A DNA stretch of 64,000 bases from Ornithobacterium rhinotracheale (lineage in GTDB: Bacteria; Bacteroidota; Bacteroidia; Flavobacteriales; Weeksellaceae). The stretch spans positions 930,001 through 994,000 of the forward strand of contig NZ_CP094846.1 of assembly GCF_022832975.1 (NCBI RefSeq), in the 5' to 3' direction. The notes beneath the pieces were generated by a model that was given only the letters and a program-made list of their open reading frames with translations, was not told where the DNA came from and made no database searches. Each line of letters opens with the position of its first letter. Within the stretch, counting starts at the first letter, position 1. Positions 34,946 through 42,718 of the stretch are shown in pieces. A program made the translations under genes and the position numbers.

Positions 34946-34985
34946 CCCCGATTGGCAAGCTCCGAGGTTCGAGCCCTCGGCGGGG
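34946..34985 (+). ncRNA. tRNA-like minihelix, copy B
   Basis: CCCCG (34946-34950) pairs with CGGGG (34981-34985). CCGAGG (34962-34967) pairs with CCTCGG (34975-34980) around the T-loop TTCGAGC. The linker is again 11 nt (ATTGGCAAGCT). Relative to copy A the outermost pair changes from T-A to C-G, a compensatory change. It lies 23 bp before a zinc-finger gene. Confidence 0.65.
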
Positions 34986-35008
34986 ACAAAACTTTAAATC
35001 TTTAATAA

Positions 35009-35182
35009 ATGAAAAAGAGATTTGTTACAAGTGAAAAAGAATGCTACTGCCATACTTGCAAGAAATGGTTTCATTATCTTGGTATATCGAGGCATAGAGC
35101 TGCCCATAAAAATAAAGGCGAAAGCTGTAAAATCACTTTTACCAATGGAGATACTTATTTTTTTAACTATAAAAAAAACTAA
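35009..35182 (+). CDS. Small C2H2-like zinc-finger protein
   Basis: A 57-residue protein with CHTC (Cys14, Cys17), Phe21 and an HRAAH end (His29, His33): C-x2-C-x11-H-x3-H, one residue shorter than the classical C2H2 spacing. A second part, CKITFTNGDTYFFNY, looks like a beta hairpin. Probably binds nucleic acid. It follows tRNA-like element B by 23 bp. Start ATG at 35009. Confidence 0.6.
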   Translation: MKKRFVTSEKECYCHTCKKWFHYLGISRHRAAHKNKGESCKITFTNGDTYFFNYKKN

Positions 35183-35187
35183 TTTAA

Positions 35188-35583
35188 ATGATAATAGCAA
35201 TAGATTTTGACGGCACCATTGCCGAGAGCAAGTTTCCAGAGATTTTGGGCTTGCAATTTAAGGTCAAAAAATACATCCAAAAGCTCAAAGATGATGGGCA
35301 CTACATCATCATTTACACTTGCAGAAATGGTGATAATTTAACCAATGCCATTAACTTCTTACTGGAGAACGGCATTCCATTCGATAGGATAAATGATAAT
35401 AGTCCAGAGAACTTGAGGCAGTACAATAGTGCCAACACACGCAAGGTCTATGCCGATGTGTATGTGGATGATAAGCAAGTGGGCGGGTTGCCTCTTTGGA
35501 GTGAAATTTACCAATTTATAAAACAAAAAAGCAATGAACTCAATCACACCACAACAACTCAAGCAGCTGCAAACGATTTGTAG
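35188..35583 (+). CDS. HAD-like hydrolase
   Basis: A 131-residue small HAD-superfamily protein. Motif I is IAIDFDGTIAE (Asp6 and Asp8). YIIIYTCRNGDN fits motif II, and YADVYVDDKQVGG a motif IV-like Asp pair. This compact type is common in Bacteroidota and phages and probably hydrolyses a phosphate ester of unknown identity. Its end overlaps the next gene by 50 bp. Confidence 0.7.
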   Translation: MIIAIDFDGTIAESKFPEILGLQFKVKKYIQKLKDDGHYIIIYTCRNGDNLTNAINFLLENGIPFDRINDNSPENLRQYNSANTRKVYADVYVDDKQVGGLPLWSEIYQFIKQKSNELNHTTTTQAAANDL

Positions 35584-35974
35584 CAAGCGCTTTTCAGATA
35601 GAGAAGAGCGCCTGCATTTTTTCTCTGAGTTTACGGGCTTTACGATTAAATCTACTAAGGATTTAACTGAGCGACAAGCCTATGAGCTTATCCGCTATCT
35701 AAATACAGGAAAAGAGCCGAAGAATAGCCTTTATGCTCTATTTTCAATGGCAAATTCGCAACATAGAGCAGTTATAAGCCGAGCCTATCAATTGTGCTGG
35801 ACGGAAGAAGACAATGAGCGGAAAGTGGATTTAAACAAGCTAGGTACTTGGCTAATCTCCAAGCGTTGCCCCGTGAATAAGCCCATTATGAAAATGACTA
35901 AACGAGAGCTTAGCAAAGTGATTTATGTGTTAGACCAATTAGTAAAATGGAAGAATGGAAAAAATAAATCTTAA
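35534..35974 (+). CDS. GemA-like early regulator (tentative)
   Basis: A 146-residue helical protein, MNSITPQQLKQLQTICSKRF with a central TIKSTKDLTERQAYELIRYL and a C-terminal KLGTWLISKRCPVNKPI. The pattern and position resemble the Mu gp16/GemA (DUF1018) group, which modulates host and phage transcription, but the match is by eye only. It overlaps the HAD gene by 50 bp. Confidence 0.5.
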   Translation: MNSITPQQLKQLQTICSKRFSDREERLHFFSEFTGFTIKSTKDLTERQAYELIRYLNTGKEPKNSLYALFSMANSQHRAVISRAYQLCWTEEDNERKVDLNKLGTWLISKRCPVNKPIMKMTKRELSKVIYVLDQLVKWKNGKNKS

Positions 35975-36281
35975 AATCACCCCCGAGCAATTAAACGCTA
36001 TATTGACAGGGCTGGAAGAAGTCCCCCACCCCCTAAGCAAAACACCCGAACAACGGGCTGTGCGGTCTATTTTTGACGAGCTACTAACCAAGCTCCTCAA
36101 AAAGCAGGTAGAAAAGAGAAATGAGCCCCAAAACAACCCCTTTAAAATGACTTTAAAGTACCACGAGGCCTATGCACTTTCGGTGATACTAACGCAGGTA
36201 AGAGAGCTCCTTCCTCCGTATTATATGTTAGAGAAAACCTCTATTTTAAGAATTAACTTCCAAATATCTGAACAGTTATGA
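35955..36281 (+). CDS. Unknown early phage protein, 108 aa
   Basis: Helical and basic; reads MEKINLKITPEQLNAILTGL, with LTKLLKKQVEKRN in the middle. Overlaps the previous gene by 20 bp and the next by ATGA. No family recognised. Confidence 0.55.
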   Translation: MEKINLKITPEQLNAILTGLEEVPHPLSKTPEQRAVRSIFDELLTKLLKKQVEKRNEPQNNPFKMTLKYHEAYALSVILTQVRELLPPYYMLEKTSILRINFQISEQL

Positions 36282-36703
36282 GCGAGAGAATTTTTGTGAT
36301 GACAAGTTCTAGGTTTCAAGGCTCCGTCACCTACCATTACGCCGAAAATGGCTATTTAAAGATACTCAAAAATGAGGCGCAAATGGACACGCTGACGCAC
36401 GGGGAGCTGTTGAAAAAGGCGACGCCGATACACATTAGCCAAATGCTAGAAATGCAAAAAGCCGTAAAATATGGCAAGATAGAAGAAATGCCACCGGATT
36501 TGAGCTTCGAGCATTTTTGGAAGACCTACGGCAACTTTGCAGGCAAAAAGAAGCGCTGCGAGCAGCTTTGGAGCGCGCTAAACGATACCGAGCGCACCCA
36601 GTGCTTAAACTATATAAGCATTTACAAAAGCGCTAAATCACGCGACGGAACGGCTTTAGCCTATCCAGAAACCTACATCAACAATCGTGTGTGGGAAATT
36701 TAA
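36278..36703 (+). CDS. Phage protein with replication-initiator-like C-terminus
   Basis: A 141-residue protein whose second half, FEHFWKTYGNFAGKKKRCEQ with LWSALNDTERTQCL and YPETYINNRVWE, matches the small domain found at the C-terminus of many phage replication proteins of Bacteroidota. The first half is unlike them. Last gene of the early operon before a strong terminator. Confidence 0.55.
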   Translation: MSERIFVMTSSRFQGSVTYHYAENGYLKILKNEAQMDTLTHGELLKKATPIHISQMLEMQKAVKYGKIEEMPPDLSFEHFWKTYGNFAGKKKRCEQLWSALNDTERTQCLNYISIYKSAKSRDGTALAYPETYINNRVWEI

Positions 36704-36720
36704 TTAAATTTTTATCATTT

Positions 36721-36749
36721 GCCGCTTGACTATTCGAGCGGCTTTTTTT
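36721..36749 (+). terminator. Early operon terminator
   Basis: GCCGCT (36721-36726) pairs with AGCGGC (36737-36742), then seven T. Confidence 0.85.
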
Positions 36750-36773
36750 ATTTTTGGGAACAAATATATCAGT

Positions 36774-37625
36774 ATGAGAGCACTACTAAAATACTTTGCC
36801 CTTTCTCTATTTGGGGTAATTTCTTTATTGTTTTTTATTGCCTTTGTAGGTTTATTATTGGAAAAAACTATCAGTGCAATTTTTTCTTTATTAATATCAT
36901 CTGTTTTTGCTTTTTTGTTCATAAAAATATATAAAATCAAAATAACGAAGAAAGTCAAAGAAGTAAAAGTATCAAAAAAGAAAAAGGAACCAATAAAAGA
37001 AGTAAAATTGCCGGCTAAGCCTATTTCCGTAAAAAGAGAAATACAAGTTTTAGGAAAAAAAAACAATATAGATGTATCTATTTCCACAATAATAGAAAAG
37101 GCATACAAAAAAGAAGAGCCTGTATTTGATAAAAAAAAATTCTTACACAAAGAGGTAAGTAGGCTGGGTGTTCAGTTATTAGAAAGTTTGAATGTTATAG
37201 ATGAAACTAAGAATATAGACACACTTTTCGGTAGAATTGAATTTATAAATAAATTTTACTTTAAATTTATAGCAAGTAAAAACGAACCCCAATACTTGCG
37301 GTATATACAAAATGCGATAGACCAATATAAATCATTGTATTATAATAAAATTATAAAAAACTACGAGCTTTCCTTGGTCGTTAAACCAAGTCAAATGAAT
37401 TTAGAAATATTCTTTGGAGATGCTATTTATCGTTGTTATCTAAGATTTGTGGAAAAACAAAAAGAAGATATTTCAAGACTGAAAACGCAGAAAGCAATAG
37501 AGAAGCGTATAGATAATATCATAAAGACTGGCTACTCTGCAAAATACATGTTTAAGACTTTCAATATATTTGATTACAATAACAATTTAGATAAGATAGA
37601 AAGGGTCCGAAAGCAGTTCTATTAA
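36774..37625 (+). CDS. Membrane-anchored unknown protein (moron-like)
   Basis: A 283-residue protein. Two hydrophobic segments at residues about 5-28 and 33-52 are followed by a Lys-rich linker (KKVKEVKVSKKKKEPIKEVK) and a soluble helical domain (about 120-283). The start at 36774 was chosen because the longer frame runs through the terminator. It stands alone between two terminators and is more AT-rich than its neighbours, which suggests a later-acquired lysogen-expressed cargo gene. Function unknown. Confidence 0.65.
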   Translation: MRALLKYFALSLFGVISLLFFIAFVGLLLEKTISAIFSLLISSVFAFLFIKIYKIKITKKVKEVKVSKKKKEPIKEVKLPAKPISVKREIQVLGKKNNIDVSISTIIEKAYKKEEPVFDKKKFLHKEVSRLGVQLLESLNVIDETKNIDTLFGRIEFINKFYFKFIASKNEPQYLRYIQNAIDQYKSLYYNKIIKNYELSLVVKPSQMNLEIFFGDAIYRCYLRFVEKQKEDISRLKTQKAIEKRIDNIIKTGYSAKYMFKTFNIFDYNNNLDKIERVRKQFY

Positions 37626-37634
37626 TGCAACTAA

Positions 37635-37660
37635 ACATCGCCTTGCGCGGTGTTTTTTTT
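37635..37660 (+). terminator. Terminator after the moron-like gene
   Basis: ACATCGC (37635-37641) pairs with GCGGTGT (37647-37653), including one G-T pair, followed by a T run. Confidence 0.75.
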
Positions 37661-37665
37661 TATTC

Positions 37666-37673
37666 TATATTTG
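37666..37673 (+). promoter_or_regulatory. -7 box for the 37681 gene
   Basis: TATATTTG, a perfect TAnnTTTG box only 7 bp before the ATG, so the transcript would have almost no leader. Confidence 0.6.
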
Positions 37674-37680
37674 CGACAAT

Positions 37681-37926
37681 ATGGCAGTTACTCAACAACA
37701 TATAGGGCGCAAGCGTAATCTACTCCGTAGATACCAAGATATAATGGACGAGTTCAACAAACACGATTGCCGTTATATTCCCATTGCTGTGATATATAGG
37801 GAGTTTATTTATCCTAAATTCCATATCAGCAGAGACACGCTGTATCGCATTTTAAACACGCCCATTGAGCAAGAGCTGGAAAAGATTAAAAAAATTCAAG
37901 CCCAGCAGTTATCCCTCTTTGATTAA
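37681..37926 (+). CDS. Small HTH-like protein, possible late regulator
   Basis: An 81-residue basic protein reading MAVTQQHIGRKRNLLRRYQD, with IAVIYREFIYPKFHISRDTLYRIL resembling a helix-turn-helix. It has its own promoter between the early and late regions, the place of Mu Mor/C-type activators, so a role in switching on late genes is possible. The last 4 bp overlap the convergent tail gene. Confidence 0.5.
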   Translation: MAVTQQHIGRKRNLLRRYQDIMDEFNKHDCRYIPIAVIYREFIYPKFHISRDTLYRILNTPIEQELEKIKKIQAQQLSLFD

Positions 37927-38375
37927 ACATTGTGCATCTCTAAATGATATATGATTTTATACTCCTGCACGCCGTCGTCTCTTTGCACTCTCCCAAAGGA
38001 AGAACGGAGCATTTTTGAGGCGTTTTCCAAAGGCGAAAAGCCGTGCAGTTTTTCGTGAATTTTCTTCGCCCATTCAAAGATTGCCCACGCGTTGTCTTTT
38101 TGGTTTTGTGGGGCTTTGAGGCTGGTATTGGTTAGCTTTACATTAGCAAGGGTAAACTCCACCGAAAGGCTGACATTCTGTCTGTCTTTGGGCTTTTTAC
38201 TAAAATCTTTCCCCATATTGGAATAATCCGCCTGTGCTATATCTATAAGGCAGCAGGGCCATTGCACCGGCATATTGGGCGAATAATAATCCAGTTGCCC
38301 CCAGTTTTCATCAATGTATTTTAGTTCGGTAACTTCTGAAAGGCGAGTTTGTAAATTTTCTAAAAGTGTTTTCAT
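37923..38375 (-). CDS. Probable tail terminator / Mu gp37-like protein
   Basis: A 150-residue protein; MKTLLENLQTRLSEVTELKY, VQWPCCLIDIAQADYSNMGK, and VSLSVEFTLANVKLT fit the phage gp37/neck family that joins tail to head. It starts in a 4-bp overlap with the G-like gene and ends the leftward head operon. The assignment is by pattern and position. Confidence 0.55.
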   Translation of the reverse strand: MKTLLENLQTRLSEVTELKYIDENWGQLDYYSPNMPVQWPCCLIDIAQADYSNMGKDFSKKPKDRQNVSLSVEFTLANVKLTNTSLKAPQNQKDNAWAIFEWAKKIHEKLHGFSPLENASKMLRSSFGRVQRDDGVQEYKIIYHLEMHNV

Positions 38376-38911
38376 TTTTTAAAAGGTTTTATTTCTAATT
38401 CTTTGAGGTTTTTATTTACAATTTCTTTTATAGCGGTATCAATTTGCGGGTGATGCCCGATGAATTGGCGTGGTTCTATTTTCATTGTGGAGCCTACTTT
38501 TTTAAGTGCAAGGGCTTTCCATTGTTCAGCCTCGGCACGCAATTTTTCATTACGCCCAGATTGGGAAACCTTGCCTGTTTTCGTGGTTTTAATGGCTCCT
38601 GCGCTCTTGTAGTACATCGCCCAAAAAAAGCGTTTCATTTTTTCGGTAACGATGATTTCTCCGCCATTGTTCAGCATATCGGCATACGGCATAGCACTGG
38701 TGAATTGTATCCCGTTTTTCGTGATTTTAGACTGAATGGAACGGCGGAGTTTGCCCGTACGTATCATCAATGAGCCTCGGCGGTTGATGAGTTTGGGCTG
38801 TTTCCACTTCTTGTCAAAAAAGGCTTTGCGCTCAAAATTGCGGTCAAACTCTTCGCTGATTTTTACTTTTATATCGGTGAGCGTGGTTTTTAAAAAATCT
38901 TTCGGTTGCAT
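38372..38911 (-). CDS. Phage virion morphogenesis protein (Mu G-like)
   Basis: A 179-residue Mu gpG-type protein needed for head or tail assembly. The family motif is MIRTGKLRRSIQSKITKNGIQF with MPYADMLNNGGEI and the C-terminal PRQFIGHHPQIDTAIKEIV. Separated from the upstream MuF gene by an insertion of an opposite-strand gene at 38960-39271. Confidence 0.8.
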   Translation of the reverse strand: MQPKDFLKTTLTDIKVKISEEFDRNFERKAFFDKKWKQPKLINRRGSLMIRTGKLRRSIQSKITKNGIQFTSAMPYADMLNNGGEIIVTEKMKRFFWAMYYKSAGAIKTTKTGKVSQSGRNEKLRAEAEQWKALALKKVGSTMKIEPRQFIGHHPQIDTAIKEIVNKNLKELEIKPFKK

Positions 38912-38959
38912 ATTTGTATTAATTTTTTTTGTAACTTTTTAGCGTGAAATCAATGAATT

Positions 38960-39271
38960 ATGGATCAGCTTATTAAACAATGTAGGTATTACAAGGGCGA
39001 GAAGGAAAATCCGTTCCAAGAGGATAATCACAAGAATCTTTTTTGGCACTATGAGAAAAAATGGGTGGAGTTTAGCCTAAACCCACGAGAAAAAAGTTAT
39101 TTAGAGGGGATTACCTCAGAGTACAAAAAAATCGGACTTACTACATTTAATGAAAATGACGGCATACCTATCACCCTAAAAGCCTTATTGCTTAGCAGGT
39201 TTTTGTATTGGAACGAAGGGGCTGATGCTGATTTGTTTAAGGAATGGTATAAAAAATACTATTTATCATAA
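38960..39271 (+). CDS. Candidate immunity protein to the MuF-ART toxin
   Basis: A 103-residue acidic protein on the strand opposite to the head operon, immediately next to the toxin domain's 3' end; the two genes converge with a 6-bp overlap. Sequence MDQLIKQCRYYKGEKENPFQ, then WHYEKKWVEFSLN, and GIPITLKALLLSRFLYWNEG. No structural role fits. Expression from its own promoter would give immunity in the lysogen while the late toxin is off. Function is inferred from position only. Confidence 0.55.
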   Translation: MDQLIKQCRYYKGEKENPFQEDNHKNLFWHYEKKWVEFSLNPREKSYLEGITSEYKKIGLTTFNENDGIPITLKALLLSRFLYWNEGADADLFKEWYKKYYLS

Positions 39272-40681
39272 CTGTTCTAATTCTACCTCGTATTTTTCTG
39301 TATCTTCATTGTATTTAAAAGCCTTGATTTTAAAGGGTTGCCCCGCCTTAAATAAAACTTCTCTTTTTGATAGTTTCTCTACCTTAGCGGCATCTTTTAC
39401 TTGTATTTTAAAGTTTGTATTTCCGCCAAAAGCCATCCCCTTGTAATAGGAGGAGGACATAAATCCGTTATCCACATAGTTCTCCCCATTTTCAAATAAG
39501 TTTTTAATTTTAAGAATTTGTTCTTGGGTTAATCCTGTACCTCGGTAGGTAGTTCCACTAAATCGGTCGGGGATTTCGTCCAAAGCATTATTAATGGTAC
39601 GGGTAATGGCATTATAAAAATCTTTCCTCTCGGGCTTGCCTTGCCCTACGCCTCTGTTAAATTTATTTAATTCGCTATAAAAAGAGGTGGTATACATCCT
39701 TACCGAAGCCCGTTTTTCAATATCCATTTCGGGGTAAACGCCCTCGTAATACTCTTTAATAGCAGAAATAGATTCGGTAAACTCGCTATCTTTATGTAAA
39801 ATTTCGTAATCTCTCTTTATTAAACTTTCCACCGCCTTTTTAGCGCGCTCGGCGCCTACCACTTTGGTATAACTGTTTTGGGGTGGGAAAATCTTTTTTT
39901 CTTTCCCCGGGTTAAAACGAAACATTGCCAGTTTGTTTTTGCCGTTTTTACCTATTTGGGTAGTGGCTTTTTCGCCTATTTCTTGTGCTTTTTGGCTATC
40001 GGAAGGCGTTTTTTCCCTTGCTAACACCTCAATAGCCACACAACGGCATCGCCAACCATTGGGTGGGTAGAAACTATTCCAAAACGGGTCGTTTTTGGGC
40101 AGGCACACCCCACGCAGAGCCTCGTGCGAAGCCCTTACGCGCTCATCGCCAGCGGTGCGGTATTCCAACCAATAACGTTCGGTGTCGCTTTGCAAATTCG
40201 CCCACTGGCTGGCACTTATTGCCGAGTGTGCGGCAAACTCATACTCTGCTTCCAGATAATGCCGGTTGTATTTTTCATTGAGTTTTAACACCTTTTGCTC
40301 AAAGTCGTGGTAAGCCCTTAAATGCCCCTGCTCATCTTTGAGGTAAGAGCGTGCCTCTGTTAGCTGGGCGTGGGTTTTTAGCCCCGAGAAAACAAACACA
40401 TCTTGCTCTAAATATTGGCGCATTTCGGCAGGGGTTTCGTGCGGTATTTGCTCGCTTAAAATCTCCGCGGTTTTATTGATTAAGCCCTTGTACTCGGTGA
40501 TTTGTGCCAAATCCTCTGGGCGATAACCTTGTTTTTCAAAAAGCCTTTTAAAAGCCTTTTCAGCATAGTTTAAAACCTGTTTAAATTTGCCCATAGCATG
40601 GACAGGCTTTCTATTTAAATTAAGGCGTTCACGCTCTGCCTTACAGCTTGGGCAATCGCAGGGCTGGTATTGCTCGCTCAA
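39266..40681 (-). CDS. MuF head protein fused to an ADP-ribosyltransferase domain
   Basis: A 471-residue fusion. Residues 1-265 are a MuF (SPP1 gp7/Mu gp30) minor head protein with the signature VRASHEALRGVCLPKNDPFW and YPPNGWRCRC. Residues about 285-471 are an ADP-ribosyltransferase of the R-S-E class: Arg380 (TTYRGTG), Ser409-411 (NGFMSSSY) and catalytic Glu441 (REVLF). The residue two before Glu441 is Lys, not the Glu or Gln usual in exotoxins. The start is a TTG at 40681; no in-frame ATG is near. The toxin would be carried in the capsid and delivered with DNA. Confidence 0.82.
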   Translation of the reverse strand: MSEQYQPCDCPSCKAERERLNLNRKPVHAMGKFKQVLNYAEKAFKRLFEKQGYRPEDLAQITEYKGLINKTAEILSEQIPHETPAEMRQYLEQDVFVFSGLKTHAQLTEARSYLKDEQGHLRAYHDFEQKVLKLNEKYNRHYLEAEYEFAAHSAISASQWANLQSDTERYWLEYRTAGDERVRASHEALRGVCLPKNDPFWNSFYPPNGWRCRCVAIEVLAREKTPSDSQKAQEIGEKATTQIGKNGKNKLAMFRFNPGKEKKIFPPQNSYTKVVGAERAKKAVESLIKRDYEILHKDSEFTESISAIKEYYEGVYPEMDIEKRASVRMYTTSFYSELNKFNRGVGQGKPERKDFYNAITRTINNALDEIPDRFSGTTYRGTGLTQEQILKIKNLFENGENYVDNGFMSSSYYKGMAFGGNTNFKIQVKDAAKVEKLSKREVLFKAGQPFKIKAFKYNEDTEKYEVELEQL

Positions 40682-40725
40682 AGATTGGTGCAGGGCTGAA
40701 AAATAGTGCCGTGTATTTTCAGCCC

Positions 40726-41928
40726 TTAGTCGAAAAAATCTAAGGATAAATTTTGCCCCGCAGGAGCTACCCGCTCGCCGGAGACTTCCACGCCGAACTT
40801 CTCCCTAATCCACTCATCTGGAATGTTTTTGTATGGCAAAAGTTTAATGGTTCTATCAAAAAGCTCCGCCAAATCGTCCACTTGGTCAAAGGCAAAGGTT
40901 AGCCCCTCTTCCAAGTAGCCCACGCGCGCCAAGGCAGGCAACACGCGGTCGTTCATATAAAACTCCACCATCGTTTGGTCGGCGTTAATCAGCTCCTGCA
41001 ACATTTCTTGCGAGCTTTCCTCGCGCCCTTTGCTGCCGTACTTGGTATCTTGCCCAATCACCGCCCCCGAAATCAAAAGCGAAATATTATCACGGCACAA
41101 TTTAATTAAACCGTTGTAGACTTCCCCACTGGCGGGTGTGCCGGTATTGGCGAACTCAAATTTTTCGGTGTCATCAATGATAAACCACGCGGCTGCACCC
41201 ATATCCATCATCATTTTTTCTGCTCGTTTCAAGGCATAGGGATCTTGGGTATTGGTTTTCATCACGCGTGGGGGAATGCCGTAAATCTCGCACAGCTCCG
41301 ACCAGCAGGATTGAGCAAAACGGCTAAACAAAATATGTGGCACGGCTTTGTTTAAAAGCCCCAGCGGTTCACTGCCGGCAAACTCCAACAGCCAAGTACC
41401 ATACTCGGGTGCCTCGCGGTATTTTATCGCCTTGTCGTCGGCGTAGTCTTTCACTAATTCGCCCTTTTGAGGTATCACATTTTGGCGCGGAATTAAGGCC
41501 ATTTCCAGCGGAGCCTCTGGGTTGTTCGTTTCGGTGTTATAGGCTAATTCTATTAAAGAATGCCCGTAAAACTCCGCGTCCAAAATTGCCGAAATAATAT
41601 CGCTGGAGAGCTTGGATTGCTGGAATTTATCCGTAAGCTCCTCGTGGGTGTCGCCGTTGGCTTTTTTGAGTGAAAAGTTAGCCGAGAGGGTTTTGCGCTT
41701 GCGGTTTTGCAGTTGCGAATACGCGTGTGCATCAAGCATCATCTCCTGCATCAGATTGTAAAACGGAAACATCTTAGGGCGCTCCACATTAGAGGCTTGC
41801 ATTTGCGCCTGTTTCCAAATCTGTACATCAATGCGGGTTTGTGCCATCGCTTTGGGTTCGATGGTTTTAAAGTAGCGCGCGTTATTGTTGCTTTGTTTTT
41901 TGCGGGTGTTTTTATTTGTTTTTTTCAT
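40726..41928 (-). CDS. Portal protein (DUF935, Mu gp29-like)
   Basis: A 400-residue DUF935 portal through which DNA enters and leaves the capsid. FPFYNLMQEMMLDAHAYSQLQNRKRKTL, DAEFYGHSLIEL and the SWSELCEIYGIPPRVMKT stretch are typical. The family also has ISGAVIGQDTKYGSKGREES late in the chain. Its start overlaps the upstream small gene by 17 bp. Confidence 0.88.
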   Translation of the reverse strand: MKKTNKNTRKKQSNNNARYFKTIEPKAMAQTRIDVQIWKQAQMQASNVERPKMFPFYNLMQEMMLDAHAYSQLQNRKRKTLSANFSLKKANGDTHEELTDKFQQSKLSSDIISAILDAEFYGHSLIELAYNTETNNPEAPLEMALIPRQNVIPQKGELVKDYADDKAIKYREAPEYGTWLLEFAGSEPLGLLNKAVPHILFSRFAQSCWSELCEIYGIPPRVMKTNTQDPYALKRAEKMMMDMGAAAWFIIDDTEKFEFANTGTPASGEVYNGLIKLCRDNISLLISGAVIGQDTKYGSKGREESSQEMLQELINADQTMVEFYMNDRVLPALARVGYLEEGLTFAFDQVDDLAELFDRTIKLLPYKNIPDEWIREKFGVEVSGERVAPAGQNLSLDFFD

Positions 41929-42208
41929 TGTATTTGCCTTTGATTTGTATGCCGTTTTCGGTGATAGCTAATTGCTCTAAGTGAAAGCCATCGGCCTCCA
42001 TTTGCACGCGCACGTGGCGGTCGAGCATACGGTCAATTTTGCCGTATTTCGCCTTTTGAATATCGCAACCGGTCAGAGGTGATTCTTTGTATTCGCCCTG
42101 TGCAGCGATGAGCAAATGCTCAATGTGCCGCTCGGAGCTTTCCGCTATGGCTAAATCGCCGTTTTTAAAAAATAAATCGTAGTCATCGGTGAGTTTTATA
42201 TCATTCAT
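41912..42208 (-). CDS. Probable Mu gp46/gp25-type baseplate protein
   Basis: A 98-residue protein, MNDIKLTDDYDLFFKNGDLA with SERHIEHLLIAAQGEYKESP. The pattern of a small GDL strand followed by a QHIE..L...GEYK helix is seen in gp25/gp46-type baseplate wedge proteins. Its place between portal and gp36-like genes is unusual for a baseplate gene. The call is tentative. Confidence 0.45.
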   Translation of the reverse strand: MNDIKLTDDYDLFFKNGDLAIAESSERHIEHLLIAAQGEYKESPLTGCDIQKAKYGKIDRMLDRHVRVQMEADGFHLEQLAITENGIQIKGKYNEKNK

Positions 42209-42713
42209 TTTTCATTTTATTTATAGGGTCAAAACTATGGTTGAATTTAGGCCGTGAGCCATAGACAAAAACGATTTTTTCATTTTTGGAATTGGGATTG
42301 TTGGGGGCTGCACCATCGCTATCGTCCCACGAAAGAACAGGTAAATTGGGCAGGTTTACCTCGCCTTTGGCGAGTTGTTTGAGCCACGAAACGGCACGGT
42401 CATAGCGTTCTTTGGCTCGCTCGTGAAGAATATCCGCACTACATAAATCAATAATATTCCACTTGGCAATATTGATAGCGCAGTTTAAAAGCATCGCGTT
42501 ACGCTCATCGCCTTGTGCGGAAAAGATTTTATCTATATCGTAGCGCAGGCGACCGTCTAAATATTCCCTTTTGTTATTGCCTTGTAGGTAGCTTTTGAGC
42601 TCCTGCTCGGCGGCAGCCATTGCCTGCAAAACAATGGTGTCGTCACCCTCGGTAATTTGCTCTATTTGGTAGCCGTAAATGTTGTTTTTGAGGTCGTCTA
42701 TTTGTAAGTACAT
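42201..42713 (-). CDS. DUF1320 (Mu gp36-like) protein
   Basis: A 170-residue protein matching the Mu gp36/DUF1320 head-completion group: helical QAMAAAEQELKSYL, LLNCAINIAKWNIIDLCSADILHERAKERYDRAVSWLKQLAKGE and the acidic/Pro end. Overlaps the next gene by 8 bp. Confidence 0.75.
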   Translation of the reverse strand: MYLQIDDLKNNIYGYQIEQITEGDDTIVLQAMAAAEQELKSYLQGNNKREYLDGRLRYDIDKIFSAQGDERNAMLLNCAINIAKWNIIDLCSADILHERAKERYDRAVSWLKQLAKGEVNLPNLPVLSWDDSDGAAPNNPNSKNEKIVFVYGSRPKFNHSFDPINKMKNE

Positions 42714-42718
42714 AGTTT

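Noticed and set aside
27940-35000. Ordinary tRNA genes around the two T-loop motifs
   Set aside because: There is no D-arm or anticodon arm and no room for them; the acceptor-like arm is only 11 nt before the T-stem in both copies.
36704-37150. A 148-codon minus-strand frame opposite the membrane gene
   Set aside because: It is the antisense of the + strand gene at 36774-37625 and crosses the early terminator.
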